This document shows, one piece after another, positions 30,698-38,053 of a stretch of DNA of 38,053 nt (positions within the stretch are counted from its first letter, which is position 1; each line of letters starts with the position of its first letter). The position numbers and the translations under genes were made by a program. This DNA is from Bacteroidota bacterium (GTDB taxonomy: Bacteria; Bacteroidota; Ignavibacteria; UBA10030; UBA6906): the NCBI GenBank assembly GCA_030835135.1, contig JAUQWO010000019.1, positions 1 to 38,053 on the forward strand, in the 5' to 3' direction. The notes beneath the pieces were generated by a model, which saw nothing but the letters and a program-made list of their open reading frames with translations, did no database searches and was not told the origin of the DNA.

Positions 30698-33082
30698 CTA
30701 TCGCAGCAGGATCAGCGTCCGCGTTTCCATGACGTCTCCGTTGCCGCTTCTGCCCGAGGGGACAGATTCCGGATGGTGGACCCGTATCCTGTAGAAGTAA
30801 ACCCCGCTTGATAGTCCCGCCCCGTCGAACCGGACCTCATATCTTCCGGCAGTCTTTCTCTCATCCACGAGTACTGCCACTTCCCGTCCAAGCAGATCGA
30901 ACACCGCGAGCTTCACATGGCCGCTGACAGGAATCTGATAACCGATCGTCGTTGTCGGGTTGAACGGATTGGGATAATTCTGCAGAAGTGCGAAGGCCAC
31001 GGGCGCAGAAACAGGCACGTGCACCGGCGTGTCATCGAGTATCGCCTTGATCTCTGTCATGGGGCGGTACCAGATCCGGTCGCTGGCCTCCGTGAGGGCC
31101 ACAAGGTATTCCGGGGAAGCGGTGATCACAACGATGGAGTCCGTGGTGAGTTCCCCGGAAACATCCTTCCACGAGAGGGGGTCGGGGCGTGATGCGAAGA
31201 CGTGACCGTTCTGCAGGGCGAAGAGCACGCTGTCCGATTCGATGATGCGGTCAACGGATAGGCCGGTGAAGCCCGCGGGCGTCCATGTCGTGCCATGGTC
31301 GGTCGATGCGTACAGGCCACCTGGGTCGCCGGGGATGATCGCGGGGACGACATGAGCGAACAGCCGTCTGTTGCTGGTGTGCAGGAGCTTGAACCCCGGG
31401 ACGGGGGAAATGCTTCCCGGCGGCGTGTAGTACGGATAGGTGCCGTTGTAGGTGAACGGATCCCACGTTTGTCCGTCATCGGAGGAACGAAGCGCGGAGG
31501 TCAGCGACGCGGCATACATCACCGAATCCATTCCCATGAGAGGGTCGAAGATCTTTCCGTTCGCAGGAAGTGTGATGGTGGACCAGGTCCTGCCGGAGTC
31601 GAGGGAGCGGTGCATGCCCCAGCACGGTCCGTACGCGAAGGTGATGTACATCTGGAATCCCGGTCCGTCCGGCTGTCTGCGGAACGTCACCCCGGAAAGT
31701 GTGGTGCGGGTGAAGTCGGCACGGGGTTCGACCTCATCACTCCATGTGGTTCCTCTGTCGGTGGAAAGGTGATATCTGAACTTGTCGTGGTCTCCCTTCC
31801 CCGTTGTGAAGAGAAGGATGTTGTCATCGTGCTGAGCGGCAAAATACTCGAAGCGAAATGACCGTGAGATGAAGTTTGGTGTGGCGGGGGTCGTGGTCCA
31901 GGTTCTTCCGAGATCATCCGTCCAGCTCACTGCCGAACAGAGATCACCGGCACCGGTGCCGTGTGAGTAGGCTTCTTTGAGCGAATAGTGCTCATTGCTC
32001 ACGGTGAAAAGCCGGGTTGTCGGCCCGCCAGAGGAGAACGATGCCGCATACAAAGAACTCACCAGCGGTGTCGCGCCATCGCTCGTGAGATGCCAGAGTG
32101 AGCCGCGATCGAAGGAGCGATAGATACCACGGTCCGTAGCCACAAAGAGAATGGTGTCTCTGGCGATGATCGCATTGATGCGCAGGCTCTTCAGCCCCGT
32201 GTTCAACGGTTCCCACACAGTGCGCGCCGGGTCATACCGCCAGATCCCCGCATCGATGGTGCCGGCGTAGAGGGATCGTCCACCGCTGAGCGGAACGGAC
32301 GCGAGACTGATGATGTCGGTCGAAGGGAGGCCTGTCCCAAGCTGTATCCAGCTCGAACCCGCATCGGATGATCGCGAGATGCGGCCGGTGCTTTGGGCGG
32401 CAAAGAGTGTATCGCCGTGCGCTGCCAGTGCATGGACGTGAAGCGGACCGAGTCCAGCGTTGCTGACAGTCCAGTGCGATCCGTCATCGGTGGCACGAAA
32501 GATGCCGCCACCGAGCGTTCCCGCAAAGAGGGTTTGCCCGCTGTCGCCTGGTGCCGGGATCGTTGCGAAGGAGGTGACGTGCAGGTCCGTGAGCCCATCA
32601 TTGCACGTGGTCCACGTCTGCCCCTGATCCGTGCTTCGCCGAACGCCGCCGCCGTCTCCGCCAAGATACCAGGTCGAGATCGTATCCCGTGTGGTGGATC
32701 CGACCGCCCGGATGTCGTCATCCAGGCCTTCAACCGCCTGCCGGTACCAGCTCCACATATTCTTCTTGAGGAAGCATCCTTTGCTGGTCCCGCCGACCGG
32801 CATGCCATCGAGAATGCCGAGGCAGAACCCTGTATAGTCCATCGGCATACGCCATTTCACGATGATCCAGGTCGACCCGTTGTCGGTGCTCTTGTGGAGT
32901 GCGCCGGGGGAACCAAAGGCGAAGAGCGTGCTGTCCGCCACGGCGAGGGCATGGAATTCCATCCCGGACCGGTCGAAGGACTGCCATTGAGAGTGCAGAG
33001 GCGTCTGAGGAACCACGGAAAGGAGCAGGACGGCAACAAGGATTCGACTGACGGAACGACGAAGACGAATGGAAGAGTCCAT
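30698..33082 (-). CDS. T9SS-secreted Asp-box beta-propeller protein A
   Basis: 794 aa. Signal peptide (to about residue 31, ending LHSQ) is followed by a propeller made of at least nine Asp-box motifs (S-x-D-x-G-x-T-W; e.g. STDNGSTW, STDQGQTW, SSDDGQTW, STDHGTTW), as in sialidase/sortilin/photosynthesis-stability folds. The C-terminus is a type IX sorting domain: NYPNPFNPTTTIGYQIP, AVFDLLGREVAVLVDE and GVYFYRI, so it should be exported to the surface or released after cleavage. ATG 33082 follows AGGGGGG. An additional repeat-poor tail (HPESVPSGRSGNGDV) interrupts the usual end of the domain. Tandem paralogue of the gene at 33149, 66 bp upstream. Confidence 0.88.
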   Translation of the reverse strand: MDSSIRLRRSVSRILVAVLLLSVVPQTPLHSQWQSFDRSGMEFHALAVADSTLFAFGSPGALHKSTDNGSTWIIVKWRMPMDYTGFCLGILDGMPVGGTSKGCFLKKNMWSWYRQAVEGLDDDIRAVGSTTRDTISTWYLGGDGGGVRRSTDQGQTWTTCNDGLTDLHVTSFATIPAPGDSGQTLFAGTLGGGIFRATDDGSHWTVSNAGLGPLHVHALAAHGDTLFAAQSTGRISRSSDAGSSWIQLGTGLPSTDIISLASVPLSGGRSLYAGTIDAGIWRYDPARTVWEPLNTGLKSLRINAIIARDTILFVATDRGIYRSFDRGSLWHLTSDGATPLVSSLYAASFSSGGPTTRLFTVSNEHYSLKEAYSHGTGAGDLCSAVSWTDDLGRTWTTTPATPNFISRSFRFEYFAAQHDDNILLFTTGKGDHDKFRYHLSTDRGTTWSDEVEPRADFTRTTLSGVTFRRQPDGPGFQMYITFAYGPCWGMHRSLDSGRTWSTITLPANGKIFDPLMGMDSVMYAASLTSALRSSDDGQTWDPFTYNGTYPYYTPPGSISPVPGFKLLHTSNRRLFAHVVPAIIPGDPGGLYASTDHGTTWTPAGFTGLSVDRIIESDSVLFALQNGHVFASRPDPLSWKDVSGELTTDSIVVITASPEYLVALTEASDRIWYRPMTEIKAILDDTPVHVPVSAPVAFALLQNYPNPFNPTTTIGYQIPVSGHVKLAVFDLLGREVAVLVDERKTAGRYEVRFDGAGLSSGVYFYRIRVHHPESVPSGRSGNGDVMETRTLILLR

Positions 33083-33148
33083 ATCCCCCCTGAGAGTGTA
33101 GTTGACAATAATATACTGTGGAAAATGGTGCTCTGCCACTGTCGGCTG

Positions 33149-35536
33149 TCATCGGAGGACGTTCATCCGGCGCGTCTCCACCCTCCCTGGCGTGGTCAAC
33201 CTGTAGAAGTACACCCCACTTGCCAATCCCGCTGCCTCGAATGTCACTGTGTGTGTCCCGGCTTCCTTCCGTTCGTTGACAAGCACCGCCACTTCACGTC
33301 CGAGCAGATCGAACACCGCGAGCCTCACGTGACCGCTGACGGGTAGCTGATACCCGATGGTTGTCGATGGATTGAAGGGGTTCGGGTAGTTTTGGAACAG
33401 AGCGACCGCCACAGGCAGATCATCCCCCGATCTTTTGATGGCTGTTGGTCCGATGGCGTTGAGTTCCTCCTTGATCTCCGCCATTGGCCGGTACCAGATC
33501 CTGTCGCTGGCCTCCGTGAGGGCCACCAGATACTCCGGGGAAGCGGAGATCACAACGATGGAATCCGTGGTGAGTTCGCCGGAGACATCCTTCCACAGGA
33601 GCGTGTCGGTGCGGGAAGCAAAGACGTGGCCGTTCTGCAGAGCGAAGAGCACGCTGTCCGATGCGATGATGCGGTCAACGGATAGGCCGGTGAAGCCCGC
33701 GGGCGTCCATGTCGTGCCATGGTCGGTGGATGCGTACAGGCCACCGGGATCGCCGGGAATGATCGCGGGGACGACACGTGCGAAGAGGCGGGTGCTGTTG
33801 GCGTGGAGGAGTGTGAACATCGGTCGGGAGTATATGCTATTCGGTGGCGTGTAGTAGGGATAGACGCCGTTGTACATGATGCTGTCCCACGTCTTGCCGC
33901 CATCAGAGCTCCGGACGGCGGAAGCCCCCGTCGTGGCATAGATAGCCGATCCATCAACGATCAGCGGAAGCCTGATCCGCTCGCGGGGGGAGTACTTCTT
34001 TTCCGTCCAGGTCTTCCCCGAATCGGAAGAGCACCACAGGCCCGGGTATGGACCACCACTTACGAGGATGTAGACTTCGAATCTATCTTCGAGGGGGACC
34101 TCACGGATGGCCGCTCCGGCCACACCCCCATATCGGAAAGCAAACTCATGGAGACGGTCACCCCATGATACCCCGCTGTTCGTTGAGAGGAGACATTCGA
34201 GACAACTATACTCTCCCCAGCTAGAATTTGTCAAGAAGACGCACGCGTTGTGCTGAACGGCGAAATGGTTGGAACGGGATTGCGTGGTTATCAGGTACGG
34301 GTGGAACGGCGTTGTGGTCCAGGTCTTTCCGAGATCGTCGGTCCAGCATACGGTTGAGGACGATCCCTTGATGGGAGACCCGCTGTATTCGTGTCCCTCA
34401 TTCTCGATGAATATCCGCGTGCGTGGCGAGCCGGAGGCGGGAGCGATCGCGGCAACCGAGCTCACCAGTGGCCGGGTCCCACGGTCGATCGGCCTCCAAC
34501 TGGATCCGAACTTGTCGGAACGATAGACTCCGCGCTCCGTGGCGATGAAGATCGACGTATCACGGACGAGGATCGCATTGATGCGCACGCCCTTCACACC
34601 CGTGTTGACAGAATCCCATGTGCCGTGTACGGGATCATGGCGCCATATCCCTTTGTCGATCGTACCTGCAAACAGGTAACACGCTGTCGGCGTGGTGACT
34701 CTCGCCAGGCTGATGACATCGGTATACGGGAGTCCCGCGCTCATCGTCACCCACGTTGCTCCGGCATCGACCGACCGAGAGACACATCCACCGCTATGGG
34801 CGGCAAAGATCGTGTCCGCGTGTGCGGTCAGGGCATAGACGTGCAGATCGGCAAGCCCGGTACTGCTCGTTGACCACTGTGAGCCATTGTCATCCGACCG
34901 GAAGACCCCGCCTCCATACGTCCCCGCGAACAGGGACTGGCTGCTGTCGCCCGGTCGGGCGAGCGTCACGAACGACGTGACATTGAGATCCGTCAATCCC
35001 TCATTGCAGAGTGACCATGTGTGTCCCGCGTCCGTGCTTCGCCGTACGCCTCCGCCAAAGCCGCCAAGCAACCATATCGAGAGCGTATCACGCCTGGTGG
35101 ATCCGATGGCCTGGATATCATCTTCGACACCTGCAACGGCCTGGCGTTGCCACTGCCATGCGCCGGCGAAGAATCTTCCCTTGCTGCCGCCCGCGATCGG
35201 TGTGCCGTTGATAACGCTCAGACAGAACACCTCCTCCCCATAGTCCGCCGACCAGGATTCCCGGAACCAGATCCCGCCCTCATCGATGCTCGAATGGAGC
35301 CCGACGGGAGAGGCGAGGGCGTAGAGCGTTGGGCCAATGAACGCAAGCCCGCGGAAATCCTCTTCGGGCCTGTCGAAGGACTGCCACTGCGCGTGAGTTG
35401 TTGAAGAGATGAATGCAAGGAAGACGAATGCGCCGAGGATGATGCGTGCAAGTGCTGCGATGGACGGGAATGAGAACGGTCCACTGTGGTTCACTGTGGA
35501 CCGTGCGTGTATGACAGCAGGTTCCGGGATTCTCAT
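33149..35536 (-). CDS. T9SS-secreted Asp-box beta-propeller protein B
   Basis: 795 aa, nearly the same length as its tandem paralogue. Long N-terminus with a hydrophobic export segment (IILGAFVFLAFISSTTHAQ, about residues 32-50), then Asp-box repeats (STDAGHTW, SVDAGATW, SSDSGKTW, SSDGGKTW, STDHGTTW) and a canonical type IX sorting domain (NYPNPFNPSTTIGYQLP to GVYFYRL, ending TRRMNVLR). GGGAGG is five bases before ATG 35536; the frame stays open upstream but there the sequence is not conserved-looking. It is transcribed first, from the promoter at 35638-35667, and probably together with A. Function unknown: surface adhesin, lectin-like or glycan-related. Confidence 0.88.
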   Translation of the reverse strand: MRIPEPAVIHARSTVNHSGPFSFPSIAALARIILGAFVFLAFISSTTHAQWQSFDRPEEDFRGLAFIGPTLYALASPVGLHSSIDEGGIWFRESWSADYGEEVFCLSVINGTPIAGGSKGRFFAGAWQWQRQAVAGVEDDIQAIGSTRRDTLSIWLLGGFGGGVRRSTDAGHTWSLCNEGLTDLNVTSFVTLARPGDSSQSLFAGTYGGGVFRSDDNGSQWSTSSTGLADLHVYALTAHADTIFAAHSGGCVSRSVDAGATWVTMSAGLPYTDVISLARVTTPTACYLFAGTIDKGIWRHDPVHGTWDSVNTGVKGVRINAILVRDTSIFIATERGVYRSDKFGSSWRPIDRGTRPLVSSVAAIAPASGSPRTRIFIENEGHEYSGSPIKGSSSTVCWTDDLGKTWTTTPFHPYLITTQSRSNHFAVQHNACVFLTNSSWGEYSCLECLLSTNSGVSWGDRLHEFAFRYGGVAGAAIREVPLEDRFEVYILVSGGPYPGLWCSSDSGKTWTEKKYSPRERIRLPLIVDGSAIYATTGASAVRSSDGGKTWDSIMYNGVYPYYTPPNSIYSRPMFTLLHANSTRLFARVVPAIIPGDPGGLYASTDHGTTWTPAGFTGLSVDRIIASDSVLFALQNGHVFASRTDTLLWKDVSGELTTDSIVVISASPEYLVALTEASDRIWYRPMAEIKEELNAIGPTAIKRSGDDLPVAVALFQNYPNPFNPSTTIGYQLPVSGHVRLAVFDLLGREVAVLVNERKEAGTHTVTFEAAGLASGVYFYRLTTPGRVETRRMNVLR

Positions 35537-35637
35537 GTTGGCCTCCCGGGAGTGTGGTCGACCACGAAGGACGGATCTATCGTGTGATGTGGGCTGCAGA
35601 TGCTCCTGGATAGATGGTCGAGATCGCTCCCCACTCA

Positions 35638-35667
35638 AATGTACGCCAGAGCGCACGCGATTGTCAA
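35638..35667 (-). promoter_or_regulatory. promoter of the tandem propeller genes
   Basis: Minus strand TTGACA (35667-35662), 18-nt spacer, TACATT (35643-35638), predicting a leader of about 95 nt before ATG 35536. This is the only one of the set with an 18-nt spacer and the only one with a perfect TTGACA. The rest of the 35537-35775 spacer shows no other clear element. Confidence 0.55.
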
Positions 35668-35775
35668 CTCCAGGGGAGAAAAATCATTCCGCGCGCCAGG
35701 GCTCAGGCGCACCATTGCCGAAATGCCCTCTATGACCAGGAAATGGCGCCCGGAGTGTTCACAAATTCAACAGAG

Positions 35776-36399
35776 TTACCGCGCCAGCTTCGCCCCGATC
35801 ATCGCCAGCACTGCCCGGAGGTCTTCCGGCCTGTTCACGAAGTCCAGGCCGTCCGACTCCACCACCAGCAGTTTCCCCTTTGTGTACCGCGCGATCCAGG
35901 ATTCGTAGTGTCCGTTGAGTTGTTCGAGGTATTCGCGGCGGATCGATTTCTCGAAGTCGCGCCCGCGCAGGGAGATCTGATGCAGGAGCGTGTCCACGTT
36001 CGCCCGCAGATAGACGAGCAGGTCCGGCGGATGGAGATACTCGGTCATCACATCATAGAGTGCGAGGTAGTTCTCGTAGTCGCGCTTCTCCATGTTCCCG
36101 ATCTCGTAGAGGTTCTTTGCGAAGATCTCGGCATCCTCATAGATCACGCGGTCGAGCACAACGGAGTGATCGCCTTCAGTGATGGACTTGTGCGAGCGGA
36201 ACCGGTTGGAGAGGAAGTAGACCTGCAGCTGGAACGACCATCGCTTCATGTCGCCATAGAAATCGCTCAGATACGGGTTGTCCTCCACCGATTCGAACAT
36301 CGGCGCCCAACCATTGGCCTCACTGAGCAGGCGAGTGAGCGAGGATTTTCCGGAGCCGATATTGCCGGCTACCGCAACGAAGGCTTTCCCAGTGGTCAT
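35776..36399 (-). CDS. deoxynucleoside kinase (dNK family)
   Basis: 207 aa. Phosphorylates purine and/or pyrimidine deoxynucleosides in salvage. P-loop GNIGSGKSS at 12-20; ESVEDNPYLSDFYGD binds substrate; the DRVIYEDAEIFAKN segment corresponds to the catalytic E/D-R-S region; DLLVYLRANVDTLLHQISLRGRDFE covers the lid with Arg residues. Resembles dGK/dAK-like enzymes of Bacteroidota and Firmicutes; nucleoside preference cannot be read. Its ATG overlaps the stop of the binding-protein gene (ATGA), an odd functional pairing. Confidence 0.92.
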   Translation of the reverse strand: MTTGKAFVAVAGNIGSGKSSLTRLLSEANGWAPMFESVEDNPYLSDFYGDMKRWSFQLQVYFLSNRFRSHKSITEGDHSVVLDRVIYEDAEIFAKNLYEIGNMEKRDYENYLALYDVMTEYLHPPDLLVYLRANVDTLLHQISLRGRDFEKSIRREYLEQLNGHYESWIARYTKGKLLVVESDGLDFVNRPEDLRAVLAMIGAKLAR

Positions 36400-37277
36400 G
36401 GTCTGTTCCGGTGAATGAATGACGAGAGGAGCTGGAGTCCATCCACGGCCCGCGGGCCCGGACGGGAGACGATATCGGCGTCAATGCGGTGGACGCGGTG
36501 GTTCCGGACGGCGGAGAGCCGCTTCCATTCGGGGTACATCTGCTCGAGCGCATCGGGGGTGGAGAGCACATCGGACATGACGAAGATGACGTCGGGGTCA
36601 TCGCGGACGACAGCCTCGCGGTTCAACGTCGGGTACGTCATCTTCAGTCCCGCCGCAACATTGCGTGCGCCGGCGAGGGTCAACAGTTCCGTGATGAACG
36701 TGCGGTCGCCGGCCGCGATGAGCGGCTGCAACGAGACGAGCAGCAACGCGCGTGGAGCCCGGGCCGGATTGCTCCGGACGATGGCATGCTGACGGTCGCG
36801 CAGCCCGACGATCAGATGCGCGGCGCTGTCCGCATGGCCGGTGAGCGTGCCGAGCATCGAGAGGGAACCGTAGATCCCCTCCATGGAGCGCGGGTTGGTC
36901 ACGGCAACCGGTACGCCAAGGGCGGTGAGGTTGGCGAAATCCTCCCGGAGGTTCCCTTCCATGCTCACAAGGATCAGGTCGGGCCGGAGCGCGGCGATGG
37001 TCTCGATCGATGGGGTCGTCATGCCGCCGACATGCGGCTTCAGTTTCGCTTCGGACGGATAGTTGCAATAGTCCGTGACGCCCACCACCTGGAAGCCGGC
37101 GCCGATCGCAAAGAGCGACTCGGTGATGCTGGGTGCCAGCGACACGATGCGCTGCGCGGGCGTACGCAGGGACACGGTGCGGTGCAGGTCATCGGTCACC
37201 GTCACCTGGGCGACGGTCATGGATGAGCCGAGGAGGCAGAGTGCGAACGTGGCACGGATCACTACGGATTGCAGCAT
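36396..37277 (-). CDS. periplasmic binding protein, BtuF/FecB-like
   Basis: 293 aa. Signal peptide (MLQSVVIRATFALCLLGSSMTVAQ), then the ABC-type class III binding-protein fold: DDLHRTVSLRTPAQRIVSLAPSITESLFAIGAG in the first lobe, VVGVTDYCNYP, a linking helix (SLSMLGTLTGHADSAAHLIVGLRDRQHAI) and a second lobe. These bind vitamin B12, haem or siderophores for an ABC importer. No permease or ATPase is beside it. Cobinamide-type is the first guess from the 'DYCNYP' motif; substrate is not proven. Its stop overlaps the kinase start. Promoter at 37313-37341. Confidence 0.88.
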   Translation of the reverse strand: MLQSVVIRATFALCLLGSSMTVAQVTVTDDLHRTVSLRTPAQRIVSLAPSITESLFAIGAGFQVVGVTDYCNYPSEAKLKPHVGGMTTPSIETIAALRPDLILVSMEGNLREDFANLTALGVPVAVTNPRSMEGIYGSLSMLGTLTGHADSAAHLIVGLRDRQHAIVRSNPARAPRALLLVSLQPLIAAGDRTFITELLTLAGARNVAAGLKMTYPTLNREAVVRDDPDVIFVMSDVLSTPDALEQMYPEWKRLSAVRNHRVHRIDADIVSRPGPRAVDGLQLLSSFIHRNRP

Positions 37278-37312
37278 GGGGCCTACGCTAGGGTGGATCG
37301 CATTGGACTGGA

Positions 37313-37341
37313 AAGATACGGGGAAGGCGGGAGGGAATCAA
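37313..37341 (-). promoter_or_regulatory. promoter of the binding-protein/kinase pair
   Basis: Minus strand TTGATT (37341-37336), 17 nt, TATCTT (37318-37313), about 36 nt before the ATG. Same architecture as the other promoters here. Confidence 0.55.
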
Positions 37342-37354
37342 CAGGGAAAAACCC

Positions 37355-37424
37355 AATGGAGAATGAAGAATGGACTATGGAGAACGGCCAATGGAGAATG
37401 AGCAATGGGGAACGGACAATGAAC
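37355..37424 (+). repeat. degenerate heptamer array, AATGGAG type
   Basis: Ten consecutive seven-base units, most AATGnnn: AATGGAG, AATGAAG, AATGGAC, TATGGAG, AACGGCC, AATGGAG, AATGAGC, AATGGGG, AACGGAC, AATGAAC. Noncoding spacer of a 526-bp gap (37278-37803). Same period as the other arrays in this window. Confidence 0.7.
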
Positions 37425-37473
37425 AGTGCCGGTAGCAGCATGAAGCAGAGAGGCGAGAGGGTGGAAATCCGAA

Positions 37474-37495
37474 GCGGGGTTCGTAAGAACCCCGC
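37474..37495. terminator. 9-bp GC hairpin with GTAA loop
   Basis: GCGGGGTTC, GTAA, GAACCCCGC: a perfect 9-bp stem closed by a GNRA-type tetraloop, stable on either strand. No T-run. Lies between the heptamer array and the 18-bp array, downstream of cydB; may end the cydB transcript or prevent read-through. Confidence 0.45.
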
Positions 37496-37553
37496 CCGGG
37501 AACAACAACTACGATCCATGGCCGAATGTGACAAAGGACCAACAGCAGGACAT

Positions 37554-37757
37554 GAACACCAATGGCACATGAACACACGACGAAGCATGAACAAACGATG
37601 CAACATGAACGCACGATGAAAGCTGAACACACGACGAAGCATGAACAAACGATGCAACATGAACGCCCGATGAAACCTGAACACACGACGAAGCATGAAC
37701 AAACGATGAATCATGTATGCACGATGAATCATGAACGTACGATGGCACATGAACACC
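37554..37757. repeat. 18-bp minisatellite with 54-bp higher-order units
   Basis: After a 17-nt unit (37554-37570) come ten 18-bp units from 37571 to 37750 and a partial one. Units read like GAACACACGACGAAGCAT, GAACAAACGATGCAACAT, GAACGCACGATGAAAGCT. Three consecutive units form a 54-bp block repeated three times (37571-37624, 37625-37678, 37679-37732); the first two blocks differ at two bases, the third has diverged. Being a multiple of three and stop-poor, it stays open on both strands with six-residue peptide repeats (plus HEQTMQ-like, minus FMLHRL-like), which I take as a by-product and not coding. Confidence 0.85.
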
Positions 37758-37803
37758 TACAGCACACGCACACCTGAAGTGCTCGCCTTCCTCCGGCCTC
37801 CTC

Positions 37804-38053
37804 TCAGTAACTGTCCGTTCCGATGACCACTTTGCCCTTGAACGCGCGATAAATGAAGATCGTGTACGCGATCACCAGCGGCATGCCGATAAGGGCGATG
37901 ACCAGCATCGTGGTCAGGGTCGCCTCGCTCGAGGAAGCGTTATAGATGGTGAGGCTGAGGGACAGATCGTCCAGTGAAGGCACGAGCCGCGGGAAGAGGC
38001 TCAGCGCACTCAGGCCGATCATCATCGCGATGGCCACCGAGGATGCGGTGAAG
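37804..38053 (-). CDS. cydB: cytochrome bd ubiquinol oxidase subunit II (C-terminal part)
   Basis: The last 82 or so residues of a gene that runs off the right edge of the window. Two membrane helices (ASSVAIAMMIGLSALSLFPRLVPS and LTTMLVIALIGMPLVIAYTIFIYRAF) with the typical SLTIYNASSS loop between and a charged C-terminus, the standard end of CydB. Subunit II of the bd-type oxidase, which reduces oxygen to water from quinol in the inner membrane. The gene continues in frame through position 38053 (frame read as FTASSVAIAM at the edge). Confidence 0.88.
   Translation of the reverse strand, partial: FTASSVAIAMMIGLSALSLFPRLVPSLDDLSLSLTIYNASSSEATLTTMLVIALIGMPLVIAYTIFIYRAFKGKVVIGTDSY

Noticed and set aside
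33082-33138. Promoter with TGGCAG-N17-TATATT before propeller gene A
   Set aside because: The -10 box fits the set but the -35 does not; the gene may instead be read through from propeller B 66 bp upstream.
37554-37757. CRISPR array
   Set aside because: Units are 18 bp and tandem with no unique spacers, and no cas genes are present.
37562-37777. Small peptide genes made of six-residue repeats (HEQTMQ on plus, FMLHRL on minus)
   Set aside because: The frame is open on both strands because the repeat is 18 bp and stop-free; there is no ribosome site or promoter and the reading looks like a by-product of the minisatellite.

Overview
The window is a GC-rich stretch of chromosome from a Gram-negative bacterium of the Bacteroidota/Chlorobiota/Ignavibacteriota assemblage. 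The main evidence is two large secreted proteins (30698-33082 and 33149-35536) that end in a type IX secretion (Por) C-terminal sorting domain with the typical NYPNPFNP motif. Outer-membrane barrel-type proteins, a type-2 (eukaryote-like) isoleucyl-tRNA synthetase and type-2 OMP decarboxylase agree with this. The exact order cannot be fixed by eye; a high-GC Ignavibacteria-like lineage is my best guess. There is no phage, transposase, CRISPR, tRNA or rRNA; nearly all of it is vertically inherited-looking core genome.

Layout. 86-2583 (minus): dxr and rseP, an isoprenoid and envelope-protease pair. 2659-6451 (plus): a TPR exported protein, a protein of the family often misnamed 'asparagine synthetase B', and a small outer-membrane barrel. 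6554-11251 (minus): DUF2851 protein, pyrF, a larE-type sulfur transferase and a 12-TPR protein. 11356-18758 (plus): yggS-divIVA-pnp-ileS-dksA-like-lspA-rluD, which preserves the gene order of the ylmE-divIVA-ileS-ylyA-lspA-ylyB tail of the Gram-positive division cluster, with a purine nucleoside phosphorylase inserted. 18838-25597 (plus): an outer-membrane protein, a small exported protein, rlmN, adk, a glycerophosphodiester phosphodiesterase and a TPR-CHAT lipoprotein whose catalytic His and Cys are both lost. 25639-27319 (minus): an exported beta-helix ('toast-rack') protein and an ECF sigma factor. 27404-30526 (plus): tmk, an S41 C-terminal processing protease and a TauE/SafE permease. 30698-37277 (minus): tandem paralogous T9SS-secreted Asp-box propeller proteins, a deoxynucleoside kinase and an orphan BtuF-like binding protein. 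37804-38053 (minus, cut by the window end): the C-terminus of cydB.

Three less obvious layers emerge. First, at least nine start sites carry the same promoter architecture, TTGnnn, a 17-nt spacer (18 once) and a TAnnTT-type -10 box, including three back-to-back divergent pairs; several predict very short or absent leaders exactly where no Shine-Dalgarno is present. Second, several intergenic spacers consist of degenerate seven-base periodic repeats (about 6461-6488, 6560-6582, 8851-8927, 25591-25632, 37355-37424), often folded into palindromes. Third, the spacer before cydB holds an 18-bp minisatellite organised into 54-bp higher-order units.

No single cassette here is clearly a new defence or metabolic system. 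The best candidates for undescribed biology are the pseudo-CHAT lipoprotein, the TPR / AsnB-misnamed / barrel cassette, the ECF sigma-beta-helix pair without an anti-sigma factor, and the repeat families. Everything here was read by eye; no database search was run.
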